Part shown: positions 40,701 through 54,478 of the stretch, one piece after another
Numbering within the stretch: the first letter of the stretch is position 1
Layout: the number at the start of each line of letters is the position of its first letter
Source of the DNA: Chlorokybus atmophyticus
Lineage: Eukaryota; Streptophyta; Chlorokybophyceae; Chlorokybales; Chlorokybaceae
DNA length: 64,000 nt
Reading direction: 5' to 3'
NCBI GenBank assembly: GCA_009103225.1
Contig: RHPI01000818.1
Span: 226,946-290,945, forward strand
The notes under the pieces: model-generated
Databases searched by the model: none
Seen by the model: only the letters and a program-made list of their open reading frames with translations
Told to the model about the DNA's origin: nothing
Program-made: the position numbers and the translations under genes

Positions 40701-41240
40701 TCAAGGGACTGTGTGTCTGTGCCCACAGCAGACAGTGGTTTAAGCAATGCTGTCGCGCACAATGCAAGTCGCGATGGGTGTGGGACACACCTTACAAGCT
40801 TGCCGAAGCAAGCGTGCAAGGTGTGCACCGCACCCATCATCACCCATTAAAAAGCTCCGCAGCTTCCGATGAGTGCCAGACATTGACACGTGGCACCAAG
40901 TGCTACATGTCAGCTGCTGCTGGCAAGCACGCCATAGCTTGAAGTGAAATCAAAAAACTCTTTATGTGCCAAGAGGCTGCTCTACTTGTTAGTAAAATCA
41001 GCCGCCAACCTGTTCCTCGTGCGCCTGCGGAAAGTAGAAGACATCCGCTCCGACGTCCGGGACATGGACGAGGGGTCCGGCGAGTGCATGCCACACGTCC
41101 GCCTCCATGGAAACCTCCTTCACGGGGGAGGCTTCCTCGCCACCACTGCGCCCATTGCCCCCGCCGCCGCCGCCGCCCCCGCCCGCCCGCCCGCCGCTTC
41201 CCGCAGCAGCCTCGTCCTCAGTCGTCACCTTGGCCGCCAT
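37790..41240 (-). CDS. ARF: Auxin response factor (B3, Auxin_resp, PB1)
   Basis: Eight exons (41240..41010, 40521..40429, 40343..39795, 39680..39246, 39129..38613, 38518..38259, 38176..37977, 37871..37790) give 788 residues. Order: Gly-rich N-terminus; dimerisation arm (WHALAGPLVHVPDVG); B3 DNA-binding domain with LTPSDVSTCGGFSVPR, WPFRHIYRGTPKRHL and LRLGIRRS; Auxin_resp domain (FTVEYHPTAGG, FGVYWCTGTIAGV, WPTRWANSLWRCLQVRWDD); a Pro/Gln-rich middle with a short poly-Gln; PB1 domain with the basic face (KNGSGVGRLVDLKR) and acidic face (YEDRDGDTMLIE). It would bind auxin-response elements in the nucleus and oligomerise or bind Aux/IAA-type partners. RGTPKRHL and LDYS resemble class C ARFs, STCGGF class A/B. 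Intron 6 is GC-AG. An ATG at 41300 could extend the N-terminus by 20 residues. Confidence 0.96.
40773..40838. repeat. Foldback hairpin in ARF intron 1
   Basis: A 66-bp near-perfect palindrome: the arm starting GATGGGTGTGGGACACACC is mirrored, after a CGAA loop, by an arm ending GTGCACCGCACCCATC. Arms are ~31 bp with a few mismatches, a size compatible with a MITE or a small-RNA precursor. Confidence 0.85.
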
Positions 41241-42749
41241 GGCGGCCGGACCCACTGCCTCCAATACGGCGGCGGGCGGGCACAGCTTCGCCGCTCCCAA
41301 ACTCTAGCCCGACCAGGGCACACCAAATCCTCTCCTTGCCAGCCACCTCGCCCCGCCCCGCCACGCCAACCCCGCCGCCAACGCCGCCGCCGCCGCCTCA
41401 GCCCTGAGCTCAACAAGCCAGGATTATTCAATGTTCCGGACAGCCCAAGAACCGACAGCAGCAACCCCAAACCGAGACAGGCGCCGTCAACGCGCGGGGT
41501 AATTCGCCGGACTAGCCGGAACTATGTTCGCCTCTAACCGGGGTTTAAGCCGATCCGTACGGTACCGGCGCTTGTTTCCGTGGGCGAAGGGACCCGTGTT
41601 ATGATGCCAGCGGTTTGGCTAACCGCGGTCGGGGGGGGGGCAACCCGACCGGGGTTTTTTGACAACATATCACCCCGACGGCGTTGCAGGAGGCGACAGG
41701 CGCTTGGCCGGTTGCATTCTCCCGGAAGCTTCGCCGATTCAGTGAAGATGACCCTGCGTGCGCCTGGACCGAGCCTTCTTGTGTCGGCGGGCCGGGGCAT
41801 AAGTAGTTGTTCCACTCACCGACCAGTTCCCTGCGGGCCGGTAACGGCTGCTAGGTCTTCGAGACTCCCCATGTAATGATACCAACCATTGTAGGTGCAT
41901 GACGCCATAATAATAGGCCGGCCACGTCCGGTACAACCCCTCCCTTCCGCAATGGCCTGGTACGACGGCGCTCAGTCAGTTGCGCAACCATGAAATGCCA
42001 AATGATGAAAGTTACCTCCCACTGCTCCAATGGCAAGCCGTTGCAACCACGGTTGCCCGTTTGTCTGATGTACAACTTTGGCTCGTATGACTCGGTCAGC
42101 AGGATGAACTATTTGCCCTCCGTTGCGGCGGGCAAGTTGTCAACTTCCTGCTGGGAAATTATTAGTGGTAACCCTTGGTGGAGGCGAGGGGATAGCAGCC
42201 TGACCGAGTTGCGGCTTGACCGAGCAGCTCCCTCATTGGACGGCAGTGACGTCGCAACAAGGCAAGGACTGACGTGTTGTCATCATTATGGTCGTTGACA
42301 AGACCCGCTAGTCTGGGAAAATGCACTATCGAAATCATGACCAGTGGCCTTGATTTGGCGCCGCAGAGTGAGCTGCGCGAAGGTGCTGCGAAGTCTGATG
42401 GCCACACAGCGAATCAGGTTGCTGTATGACGCAGTGATAGGCCTCGTCATCGACAGGAAGTCCCCGGCATCACGTTTTGTGTCGGCACACCCGTCATGTC
42501 CCGCCTGCGCCCTAGCTGGCAGCGAGACTGCCAACAAGCACAATGTGATTGCAACTGGCACGACTCCCCGTACCGCATGCGACACATGCATCCGCATTGC
42601 GGCACGTTACTGTTGTTTACTGCGCCGACATCGGTGTATGTGGCACCCCTGGTCGGGACATAAGCATATATCGACGTCGGTGCATGTTAACATGTGCACA
42701 TGCACTGTGTTGGAAGGCGGTGACGTGGCTAGTCTGGGCGACTAGGAGC
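41241..42749. promoter_or_regulatory. Divergent upstream region, ARF / plastid protein
   Basis: About 1.5 kb between the ARF start (-) and the next plus-strand start. GC-rich near the ARF side, with a GGGGGGGGG run at 41631-41640. The open frames are uniformly low in coding character; no further gene is supported. Confidence 0.45.
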
Positions 42750-43700
42750 ATGGCGGCGGCGGCGGCGGTGTTGTCGTTGCCGTCATGCGCTTTGCTACCA
42801 GTGGCAATAGGGAGGAAGCCCGTCGGAGCTAAGCGGCGAGGGACGTCTGATCTTCTGGCTAGGTTGCCTGTGGCGTCCCGGTCTGGCGTGGCCTGGCGGG
42901 CGGCACCAGGCCGGACCAACAACAGGAGGGTGTCGACTGTGTGCGGATTGCCCGTGCCGATCATAGGACCCTTTTTCAACCCTTTTACTGCATTCTTGCT
43001 GTACTCAGTTGGAGGTGCGCTAGCCCCAAAATTGAGTTCAGCAGTTGCAGCACGCATGCAGGGTCATGAATGCTAGGGTTAACCGTCTCATTGACTATGA
43101 GTCATGGTCTGTGAGAGCTTTTCAAGCAAGCAGTTCATGCTGCGCATATGTAGCATTGCTTCGCAACGACTATAAGTTTCTGTCATATCATGGCTGATGC
43201 ATCATGAATTATAATCATTGTGGGTGATTACCGAAGCGGACAGTGCATCATGTTGGCATCGGCAGTCCCATTGCTTCAACCCCAGTCAGTGGTGTTTGCT
43301 GCGTCAGTTAAACAAAGCGACCTCAGTATCACCCTGTAGTAGTACACAACACGCATTGTTCATTGCAGAGTTGCCTTTGAACTTGCAATGTTCCCCTCCA
43401 GTATTGAGGGCGGGCAAATTGTATTTTGGAATCCTTGTTTGCAAAGCTGACACCAGCAGTGTTCGGTCAATTGTGCAGTTGTCCGCTTCTTGGGTGGTTT
43501 TGAGAAGACGTCCTTCTCCGGCTCAACGCAAAACAAGTTGGGTCTCGCTGCTGCCTGGCCAGGTATTAGTTTGCACAATAAGGTGCTCTCCATCAATGCA
43601 TCTCAGCGTGCCTGCTTATGTGGTGTGCGTTCTTGCAGTTCTGTTTGCAGTGTCACCATCGTTTCGTGCAAATTTCAAGAAGGCCATATTAAGGACATAG
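42750..43700 (+). CDS. Unknown plastid-targeted membrane protein
   Basis: Exons 42750..43014, 43479..43562 and 43639..43700 join in phase (donors GTGCGC and GTATTA; acceptors GTGCAG and TTGCAG), giving 136 residues. An Ala/Arg/Ser-rich leader of ~65 residues looks like a chloroplast transit peptide. The mature part reads LPVPIIGPFFNPFTAFLLYS, then a loop FEKTSFSGSTQNKLGLA, a second hydrophobic segment WPVLFAVSPSFR and a basic tail KKAILRT. Two membrane helices are likely. The mature sequence has the look of a conserved small thylakoid or envelope protein, but I do not recognise it. An unspliced reading of exon 1 would stop at 43076; the spliced form is preferred because all three junctions agree. 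Confidence 0.6.
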
Positions 43701-44139
43701 TCCCAATGGGCTTGGGATGCAATGACTTTTCCTGTGCATAACGATAGGTGTACAGCTATTGGGTTGCCCATCCGCTGTAGTTAACAGCTGTACCATGTTG
43801 TAACTTTGTGTACAGGCGTAGTGCATTGGTATGCTCCGTGTGTTGTACCAATTGCTGTGTGGTATGATAACTCCTGAGGATTGCTTGCACGGACAACTCC
43901 CTCATGCTGTCATGCATCACATGTGCGCCAACAGGCTTGAGAGGCGGCTGCGCAAAATGACAGTAGGTTCGTCATGGTCAATCATGGCATCAATGGTGCA
44001 CTGCTCTGACCTTGAGGCTTACTGAAGCGTGAGTTGGCAGGCCTTGAGACTGCACTCTGACAACTATGTCCACATGCAAGCTCAGAGCCTGAATATGCCA
44101 GCATACACGATAGTACTGAGCACCTGTGTACTTTACAAG
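43701..44139. other. Convergent intergenic region
   Basis: Between the ends of the plastid-protein gene (+) and VPS22 (-). No gene seen. Confidence 0.5.
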
Positions 44140-44180
44140 CACCTGTTGATGCAACTGGATACCAGTTGCATCAACAGGTG
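44140..44180. repeat. Perfect 18-bp-arm hairpin downstream of VPS22
   Basis: CACCTGTTGATGCAACTG and its exact reverse complement flank a 5-base loop. A second hairpin follows at 44208-44243. Both are just 3' of the VPS22 stop at 44288, so are probably in its 3' UTR or downstream flank. Confidence 0.9.
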
Positions 44181-44207
44181 CAACTTGACACCTGTTCATG
44201 CAACTAG

Positions 44208-44243
44208 ACATTGTAAGAACAAGCAGAGTTGTTCTTACAATGT
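44208..44243. repeat. Perfect 15-bp-arm hairpin downstream of VPS22
   Basis: ACATTGTAAGAACAA and its exact reverse complement flank GCAGAG. It lies 27 bases from the preceding hairpin. Confidence 0.9.
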
Positions 44244-44287
44244 GAGCGAACAAACTAAGAACAGAAGGATAACATATTAATCTAAAC

Positions 44288-46657
44288 TTATGCCATTGTT
44301 TGGACCACACTCCCACCATCCAGCATGCTGGCACTGGTATGTGTTCCCACGCAAGGAAAGTAGTATCGGCGCACTCTGTTGCGCGCGCCGTCATCTATCA
44401 TGGCCAAACCATCCTGCTTGACACAGTGATTGGTACCTTATTTGTCAGCTTGTATGCTCCAATTAGACGATGCCAAACCGCAACAAGTAGTAACTCACCT
44501 TCATCAGGTAGCTCAGGGCATCCTTGATACGCCCACTACTCCACCCGAGGGCTTGCTGCAACTCCGCCTCCGTGACATAACCAACTCCCTGCACAGGTGC
44601 AGATAAAAATCACCCAAGCAGTCAATACCTGCCAGGGCAGGTTGCAGTAGCACACACAACAGGGCAATGTCTACGGTACCTGCGCGCGCTCTATGACAGT
44701 GTTGTGGTCTTTGTTCAGCTCTGTGGGCACTGATCGCACCAACTTGCGCTGCCCAACCGTCAACAACTCAAAGCCACCTCCCAATGCCTGCCGCAGAGGT
44801 AAACGTCACACATAAACACAAGACATAATAAAGGCTGATTACGCGTGTGTGTGCCAAACTACATGCTGCGAGGCGCGTTTCTAGATGCATTTGTAGCTAT
44901 GAACAAAATGCTTGTCTCTGTGTGTGCGATATGGCAGTCAAGTACACCACGACTCCCAAGCAAAGAAAACAGCCAAGTATGCACATGTAGCACGAGTCGT
45001 ACATCCATACAGCATGACTTTGGTTCTGCAACATGCAAGTATGCGAATAACAGCAATGCAGACTGCCACGCTGCTGGCCAGATGTTTCCTGATAATCATG
45101 CAATCATGTTGCAGCTGCTTGCTGACAACAACGGACCTTCAACTTGCCAATGGCTCGTACAACATCGTCTTCCGACACTTCCCCTCCCCTGGCTCCCCTC
45201 TTTGTTACCACCGCCGTGTGCAGATCGCGCAGGTCCATCAGGCCGCCATTAATGGAACGTGATGCAAGACAGGCTTCCAGTATCTGCACACCTACGCCAT
45301 CGCCATATCAATCTCGTACTTGATAAGCCAAAAGATAAGAGCATTGCCAATCAACAAAAAGTGGGTAAGGACGGGGTTGTCCAGTCTCTCACTTGGTTAC
45401 AACAGATCACATTCTCTCAAGTGCAACAGCATTGCATGTGCTTTGCACCATAACATGTGCTGGCAGAACAGCAACAGAACCATGCTACGTGCATGACAAG
45501 CAAGACATCTGCAATTTCCAAGCAACAACTGCAATACAGTATGGGTGTGCGTACATGAAGACGAAGCGTGCACAGCAACATTGATCGGCACGGGTTCACC
45601 AACGGTAAGTGAGTTCACCAACAGTATTTGGCTTCACCAACGAGTTGAGTTTAATGTTGAGGGGACAATCCACGCTTACCGAGTTCATAGTAGAAGTCGC
45701 CTATGGAAAGCAGCTGAGCCCAGACACCCTTGTTTGAGGCCAGCGGATCAACACCCACTCGCGCGCACATCTCATGAAACTGCGCCCTGAATGCTGGCTG
45801 ACGCCTGATCTCAGCCTGCATCATTGCAGATATCACGCCATGGTGATCAGTTGCATAACTCAACATTGATTCAACACATTCATGCAAGCACGTAATACTC
45901 CTAAGAAATGATAAGATTCAGTGCATGAAGGGGACTTGCTCTCAAGTACCTTGTATTTGTGCGCAAAGTTCTCCAGTGACGTCTTGAAGGTGGCCAACTG
46001 CTCGGCCAGCTCCGCCAAGCGCACGCGCGCAACATTCTCCCCTAGAGTGCGGTATTGCTCCTGCCGTTAGCAACACAACACTCTTTGACTGTGCCAACAG
46101 GAAGCTGGCACTTGACTGCAGCAGCGTTGCACCTTTTACTAATTTTGATACTGGTTAAACTGTTTCATTACCGAACGCGACGTTGTTGACAAAGGCTCAC
46201 CATGCCCTGAGTAACCGTGCGCGTAGCTGTGTGAATTGGTCAAACAAGCATTGTGCAAGTGTTTGCTAGCACGTGAAGGCACTGACACCACATGCATGCA
46301 GCTGGTGTGGCAGCCGCGGCACATGTGTGAGTCATTTCAGCCACTTCAAATAACGGATAAGAACGGATTGGCTCAGCGTACAAAGTAACCAAACAATCAC
46401 GAACACAAACAGATAGCATATGACCATGCATGCTTGTCACTGGCAACTTGACAGGACATGGTTTCAAGTAATTAAGTACTCAGTTTTTTTGCGTTGCCCA
46501 AAGCGCTTGCTCAAAGCACATGACTAAGAGCGCAGAATGGTCAATGACACGAATGTTGTCTTCACCGCTGAGCCTATGCCTTACACAGGGAGGCAGAGTG
46601 CCTTACCTTGGCCGCATTCGCGTGCTGCAGGCCGGCCACACCAGGCCGGCGCCGCAT
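44288..46657 (-). CDS. VPS22: ESCRT-II subunit VPS22/SNF8
   Basis: Seven exons (46657..46607, 46060..45950, 45815..45680, 45291..45137, 44787..44680, 44588..44499, 44413..44288) give 258 residues, matching plant VPS22 (~250). It begins with the conserved [11 protein letters not shown] and continues with [17 protein letters not shown] (helical hairpin), [36 protein letters not shown], and two winged-helix repeats including [20 protein letters not shown], and the end YYFPCV plus a 20-residue extension. VPS22 forms the Y-shaped ESCRT-II complex with VPS36 and two VPS25, sorting ubiquitinated cargo into multivesicular bodies. All junctions agree in phase. Intron 3 contains three copies of TTCACCAAC near 45594-45644. 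Confidence 0.97.
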
Positions 46658-47749
46658 GTCTGGTCGACTTAGCTCGCAACCTCCTTCCCAATCTTTCAGG
46701 TGTTACACGGTTTCAAACAAACTCCAGCATGCATCAAAGCGCTTGCCACTCCAAGCCCAGGCCCTGCTTGTCGCAAACAAAGCTGAACAAGCATGGCCCA
46801 GGCCGAGCTTGACTTCAGCCTCGACAAGAACTCAACAGCGGTTACCCGACAGGAGCGTCACCAACTCGATGCTCGCCACAGACAGACCGATTGGGCACAG
46901 CGCCGCTGAACCCGCCGTAGCCTGGTCCGGCCCAGCCTGTTCGCTTGTGGCAATTAGCCGGGGTTCTGGCTTCTGACTAACAAATGGCTTTTGCACGTAG
47001 TGTTTAGCCAAACAGTTACAACAAGCATCGGCATTTGACACTACGCTAACTTCGGCTTCCTCTTAGACCGACGCTTTGGCTTCTACCAGTGCAATGCACT
47101 CCTGGTCTGGCCTGGCCTGGCGGCGGATGCTTTCCGGCGCCAAGTGACAGTTGAGCAGCTAATAGCTGCATTGCTCGATAATTACCAATTTCTAAGGACG
47201 GTCAGCTGCGGGAGCGGCTTGTGGCGAGCCGCTGCATGAGCAGCAGTGCGCAGCAGTAACAACCACAAGTGGGCAGCATGTAAGCTGCATGGAACTCAGT
47301 TGCTGATGTGCAAATGTCGCAGCATCGGATGTGTTCAATATGTGATCGAGCAGCTGCATGAGGCGAAGTAGAATGTGCTGCTGTTGATGCACGTTTGTAT
47401 GGCGAAACATGTAGTCAGGCAGGTACAGGTTTAAGCCTTAATTTTGCTTGATGGTCAGCACTGTGGCTATGGTCAGCACTGTGGCTAAAACTGTGTAAAT
47501 GTACTCTTGCGCCAAGGTTGTTTGAGCTCAAGACGCCACATTGCAGCAGACGTATTCAGGACGAGAAGCAAACAAATCAGCTTGCTGGTGACATCGTCAA
47601 CTTGCTGAAAGCCATGATGCTTACACAAGGCAATCAAGTGCTACACCGGGCAACAACCGATGCTCCTGCCAGTGATTAGTAGCTTCAGTGCTATGGCCAT
47701 GTGCTAATCCTTGGCCTTGAGTCTCCTCTGCCCTGGGTTCATCTGTCCC
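46658..47749. promoter_or_regulatory. Divergent upstream region, VPS22 / WDR34
   Basis: About 1.1 kb between the two start codons. Contains GGCCGGCC-like palindromic bases at the VPS22 5' end and a short direct repeat ATGGTCAGCACTGTGGCTA (47451-47487). No supported gene. Confidence 0.45.
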
Positions 47750-50700
47750 ATGTTGGGTATACCTCCCTATGCGGGTGGGCCGCTGGTCTCTGCGCCTGGG
47801 CCTGCAGTGAGCGTTGTGCCGGAGGACAGAAGGGCGCCAGCAGACGACAAGGCATGCCAGACTGCTCCTGTGCAGAAAGGCGGCCAGAAGGCGTGCCAGA
47901 CTGGGGAAGGACGTCAGGAGGGGGAGGTGAGTTGGTCCTTGCCGCGTAGCGTGTGTACGTGGGCTTGGGTGTGTGGTGTAATGAAAGCGCAAATGCCCGC
48001 TGCACACTCAACCTTGCTGCATGTGCGCGTTCGCGTAGGTGTGTTGAATAGTGTGCGTCGGCATCCACGCATGTACACGCCTGCGCGTGTGCGTGATTGA
48101 TTGTGCGTGTTTATGAATGGTCGTGTGAGTGTAGTGTAGTTTGCGCAGGTACGTGTGTAGTGTGGTGGGCAAGGGCTCCTGCATGTGTGTTTTGCAGCAG
48201 CATCATACACAAGCGCGCATGCATTCATCTCATGCACGCGCACACCTGTGTGCGTGAGCAAATGCTTGAGATGGTGCACATGTTTATGTACATGCACGTT
48301 AGTGTGGTTTGCGCATACGTGTGTGTAGTGCGAAGCGTAAGCGCTCATGCGTACATGTATTGCAATATGATCATAGATAAGTATGCACTTGTGCATGTGC
48401 GTTGACACCTATGTGTATTGTGGAGGTACTACTGTGTGCGCGTGCAGTGTGATGCGTTTGCAGTGCTGTATGTATGGGAAGCAGCATTGGGTCAATACAC
48501 TTCTTCTCACTCTCGAGCACTGTTACAGGCTCAAACAGATGTGGCGCTGTCGTTGACACGTTCCCTGCTGTCAAACGAAAGACAAACAAACAGCAATGAT
48601 GAACTATCGTTGGCAAGATTCCTCCTGCGTGTTGAGCATGTAGTATCGGAAGCGCTCCAAGAAAACGACTCAGCTTGGAGCGAAGAACAAGGTGGGGAAA
48701 AGTTGCTGTGAACTCATTGCAGACGCTTGTGCATTGAGCGGACCAATATTCTGTCGAGAGTTGGGTCACACACTTCAAGTATAAACTGCATTGCGTGCAT
48801 GCTGGTTGCTCATGGCAATTGGTGATTGCAGAGTTGTCCAGGCTGCGCAACGATACAGCTGGCCCGGCTGTTGCCTCATTGGCGCACGCACTTGACCCCT
48901 TTGCTGCTGCTGTCGACAATGAGGGCAGAAATGGCGCCCATGAGCACACTGGTCTTGAAGTTACTGGACTCAGCTGGAATGCCTCAGGATACGTCATCGC
49001 TGCTGCGTACGTGTAGTTTTACACCATGATACTGACAGTGGCAGAGTGTCAGACGCACAGTAGACAGAATTACATGTGTGGGTGTAATGGGAAGCATGCG
49101 CAGGTATGGAAGCCATGAAGAGAGGGGCTGGGGTTCGCACTCAGGCGCCCTGTGTACTTGGAACCTTGGGCGCAAAAACATGCAAGCCAACCAACCTGAC
49201 CGCATCATCCATACCAGTGTATGACTCTGAGTTCCTTTGATGTTCGCAAGCAGATGGCTTGTTGCCAAGCTGATCAGGTCTTGTCCAGGCAACTAAACGC
49301 TTGCATTGCCGCAGAACTCGTTGACGTGCTGCGCTTTCCACCCGACCCATCCCGCCCTCATAGCCGGTGGCACATTTTTGGGTTAGAGGCAACTTTCGTA
49401 GTTGGGGTAAAGCCCAACACACCACTCACCGCATGTTACTCAGGTGAAGTTTATGTATGGGATTTGAGCAGAGGAAGTGACGAGGACCCGCAGCGAGGGG
49501 CTTCGCGTGCGGGACTGCTATCCCATACGGCTCCCATCACACAGGTAGCAGCTGCAATGTTTCATACGCAAGAGTTTGCTAAAAGAGCTGACACTACTAC
49601 TGTACTCCCGTTCAGATTGTTTGGAGGTATGATGGTGTTGCAGCAACTGCGCATATTGAATCTGAGCTGGGTTACCGGGTAAGTAACAGTGCAATGCCTT
49701 GGCGGTTGTTTTATATAATGTCTTTGCTGCACTGCATGCAAGGCTGTTCCGCTAATCATGCCTGTGAAGGTGTTGACGCTGAGCACTGATGGCCGCCTGC
49801 TTGTTTGGGACTGGACTAAGCTTGATGCCCCAATATACGGGTAGGTTAAAATGTTATCAGAAGCAATGCAGCGTGTTGAGTTCATTCCTCATCTCCGTCA
49901 CGTGCACAACATACTGCATGATTTTGCAGGTATGAGCTGTCATATCCTAGGCCTGACTCTGAATTGCCCATATCTTGGGGAGGTGAGTAGCACGATCACC
50001 CTTTTCTGTGGCGTGGGTGTGTGATACATGTGTACTGAATGCAACTTCACAACTATGATGGCGCATGATCCCAACAGGCACGTGTATGTCATTCGCTAGC
50101 GAGGCGGAAGGTGCCTGCGCAGTCGGCACCGCTGCTGGCATGGTGCTGAACTGTCTGCTTCCATCTACATCATACACACAAGCACATGAAGGTACTGGAC
50201 TCCTTTCCCTTGCCCCTGTCTCCCTCCCCATCCCGCACATCACGGAAGAAGTTACCGCAAGCTATTGCTGCTGAACCACTTGGTGTTCTCATGAAGGGCC
50301 TCACAAGTACCCTAGTGCGGTGCGTTCGCGGCGCGCACTCTCCTCCTCTCCAATAACTTCGGTGTCTTACTCCCCACACGTCCGGAACGCGCTCCTTTCA
50401 ACAGCTCTCGACGGGCTTGCAACGCTCTCATGTCAAGTGAGAATTCAAGTGTTCTATCGACAGCCACAAGCATATAGTACCTCGCGCATGAGTCCTGACG
50501 GTTGTGTGAACCGATGTGCAGGGTGAAGAGGTGTTGGCTCTGAGCCCGTGCGAAGGCGAGAGCGAGTTGTTTGCTGTTGAATGGAGCCCCGCACGCCCGT
50601 TGGTTTTTGCTGCTGCTGGGGGTGATGGGCGACTGTACTTTTATGATTTGCAGGTAGTGTGTCTCAATGGAGTGCACCACCATGCACAACACCGTGGTGC

Positions 50701-51038
50701 CTTAGTAAGGGAACCAACATGAGATCGTCTTGCTCAGGAGAGCACCATGCATCCGTGTGAAAGCGTCATGGTTGGTACTCAGCAATCAGCTAGAGGTGTC
50801 TCGCTGCCTGTACGCTATCTTGCATTCAATCCTCATGTGAGACAGTACCTTGCAACAGCGGCAGGATCCTCAATCAAGGTGAGCTTGCGCTTCACAAGCG
50901 TGATGCACGTGTACATGAACGTGCATTGAGTGGGGTTGTGTTGTACAGGTATTGGAGTTGAGCCCACGATTGACGGAAGTGAGGCGCGGGGAGCGTCGGC
51001 TCTTAGATCGATTGATTCAGGATGCTATAGCAAGTTAA
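47750..51038 (+). CDS. DYNC2I2: Dynein-2 intermediate chain WDR34/FAP133
   Basis: Fourteen exons (47750..47926, 48529..48691, 48832..49006, 49104..49218, 49315..49381, 49444..49544, 49616..49678, 49770..49840, 49930..49982, 50078..50191, 50297..50436, 50522..50653, 50738..50878, 50949..51038) join in phase to 533 residues; human WDR34 has 536. The N-terminus carries two KACQT motifs (34-38, 47-51), resembling dynein light chain LC8 sites. A helical region precedes a WD40 propeller: [85 protein letters not shown]. It would be a subunit of the retrograde intraflagellar transport motor. Exon 8 could begin earlier at an alternative acceptor, adding about 11 residues. Confidence 0.88.
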
Positions 51039-51785
51039 TCTCTCAAGTGCTTTTGCACTGCACTGCATGTGTGATCAGTGTGATGGGTCAACTCTTTGTT
51101 TGGTGCTACCTGTTGCGTGGTCCAAAACGGGGGAGGTATGTTGGCCTTCGCGTTGATGTACAGGTAGTGAATTGCTTGTGCGTTGTGATTGGCTGAGGGT
51201 CGCGGTATTGAAGAGAGCGACGACAGTGGCGCTGGGCTTGCCACAACCTGCCCTTTCAACTACCTTTTCGGATGTTGCAATGCTCTTGGCGAAGGCTGCA
51301 TGCCAGCGTGTTCGGTTTGTTGATTGCGAGGTGTATTTGCATTGGTGATGTAAGTGGCTGCACCAGGTTGCTATGTGTTTAGCACTACTGGCTTGCATAT
51401 TGCGACCATGCATCGTATTGAACATGACATAAAAGCCATGTGCTGTGTGGTGGTTGCAAACCCAGTTCTGATCCTCTTTGGTCATGGACATGGTCAGATA
51501 TGTAACAGGAATGTAGCGCGTGACTTGTCCTGATGAGGGGTGTTGAAACTATGCATAGCAAGGCAACAACTGGCCCGCAGGGGGGGGTAGGGGAGGAGAA
51601 TCGGTGTTGACTGTGACATTGAACTACAACAGGGCATGCAAAGCACTCATGCGCTAACCGTGACTCCTGTGGCTCAGCCAGCAAACTAGTTCTGGACACA
51701 GGCTGCGTTACACAGCGCGCAACAATGCCATTACAATCATCTGAGCAAACCATGGTGCGCACCCTACTACCCTCCCCGTGCTACT
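51039..51785. other. Convergent intergenic region
   Basis: Lies between the stop codons of WDR34 (+) and the SDR (-). No gene seen. Confidence 0.6.

Positions 51786-54478
<2,693 letters not shown>

Noticed and set aside
42750-43076. Single-exon 108-residue version of the plastid protein
   Set aside because: Splicing at 43014 to two downstream exons restores a longer, more coherent membrane protein with three agreeing junctions.
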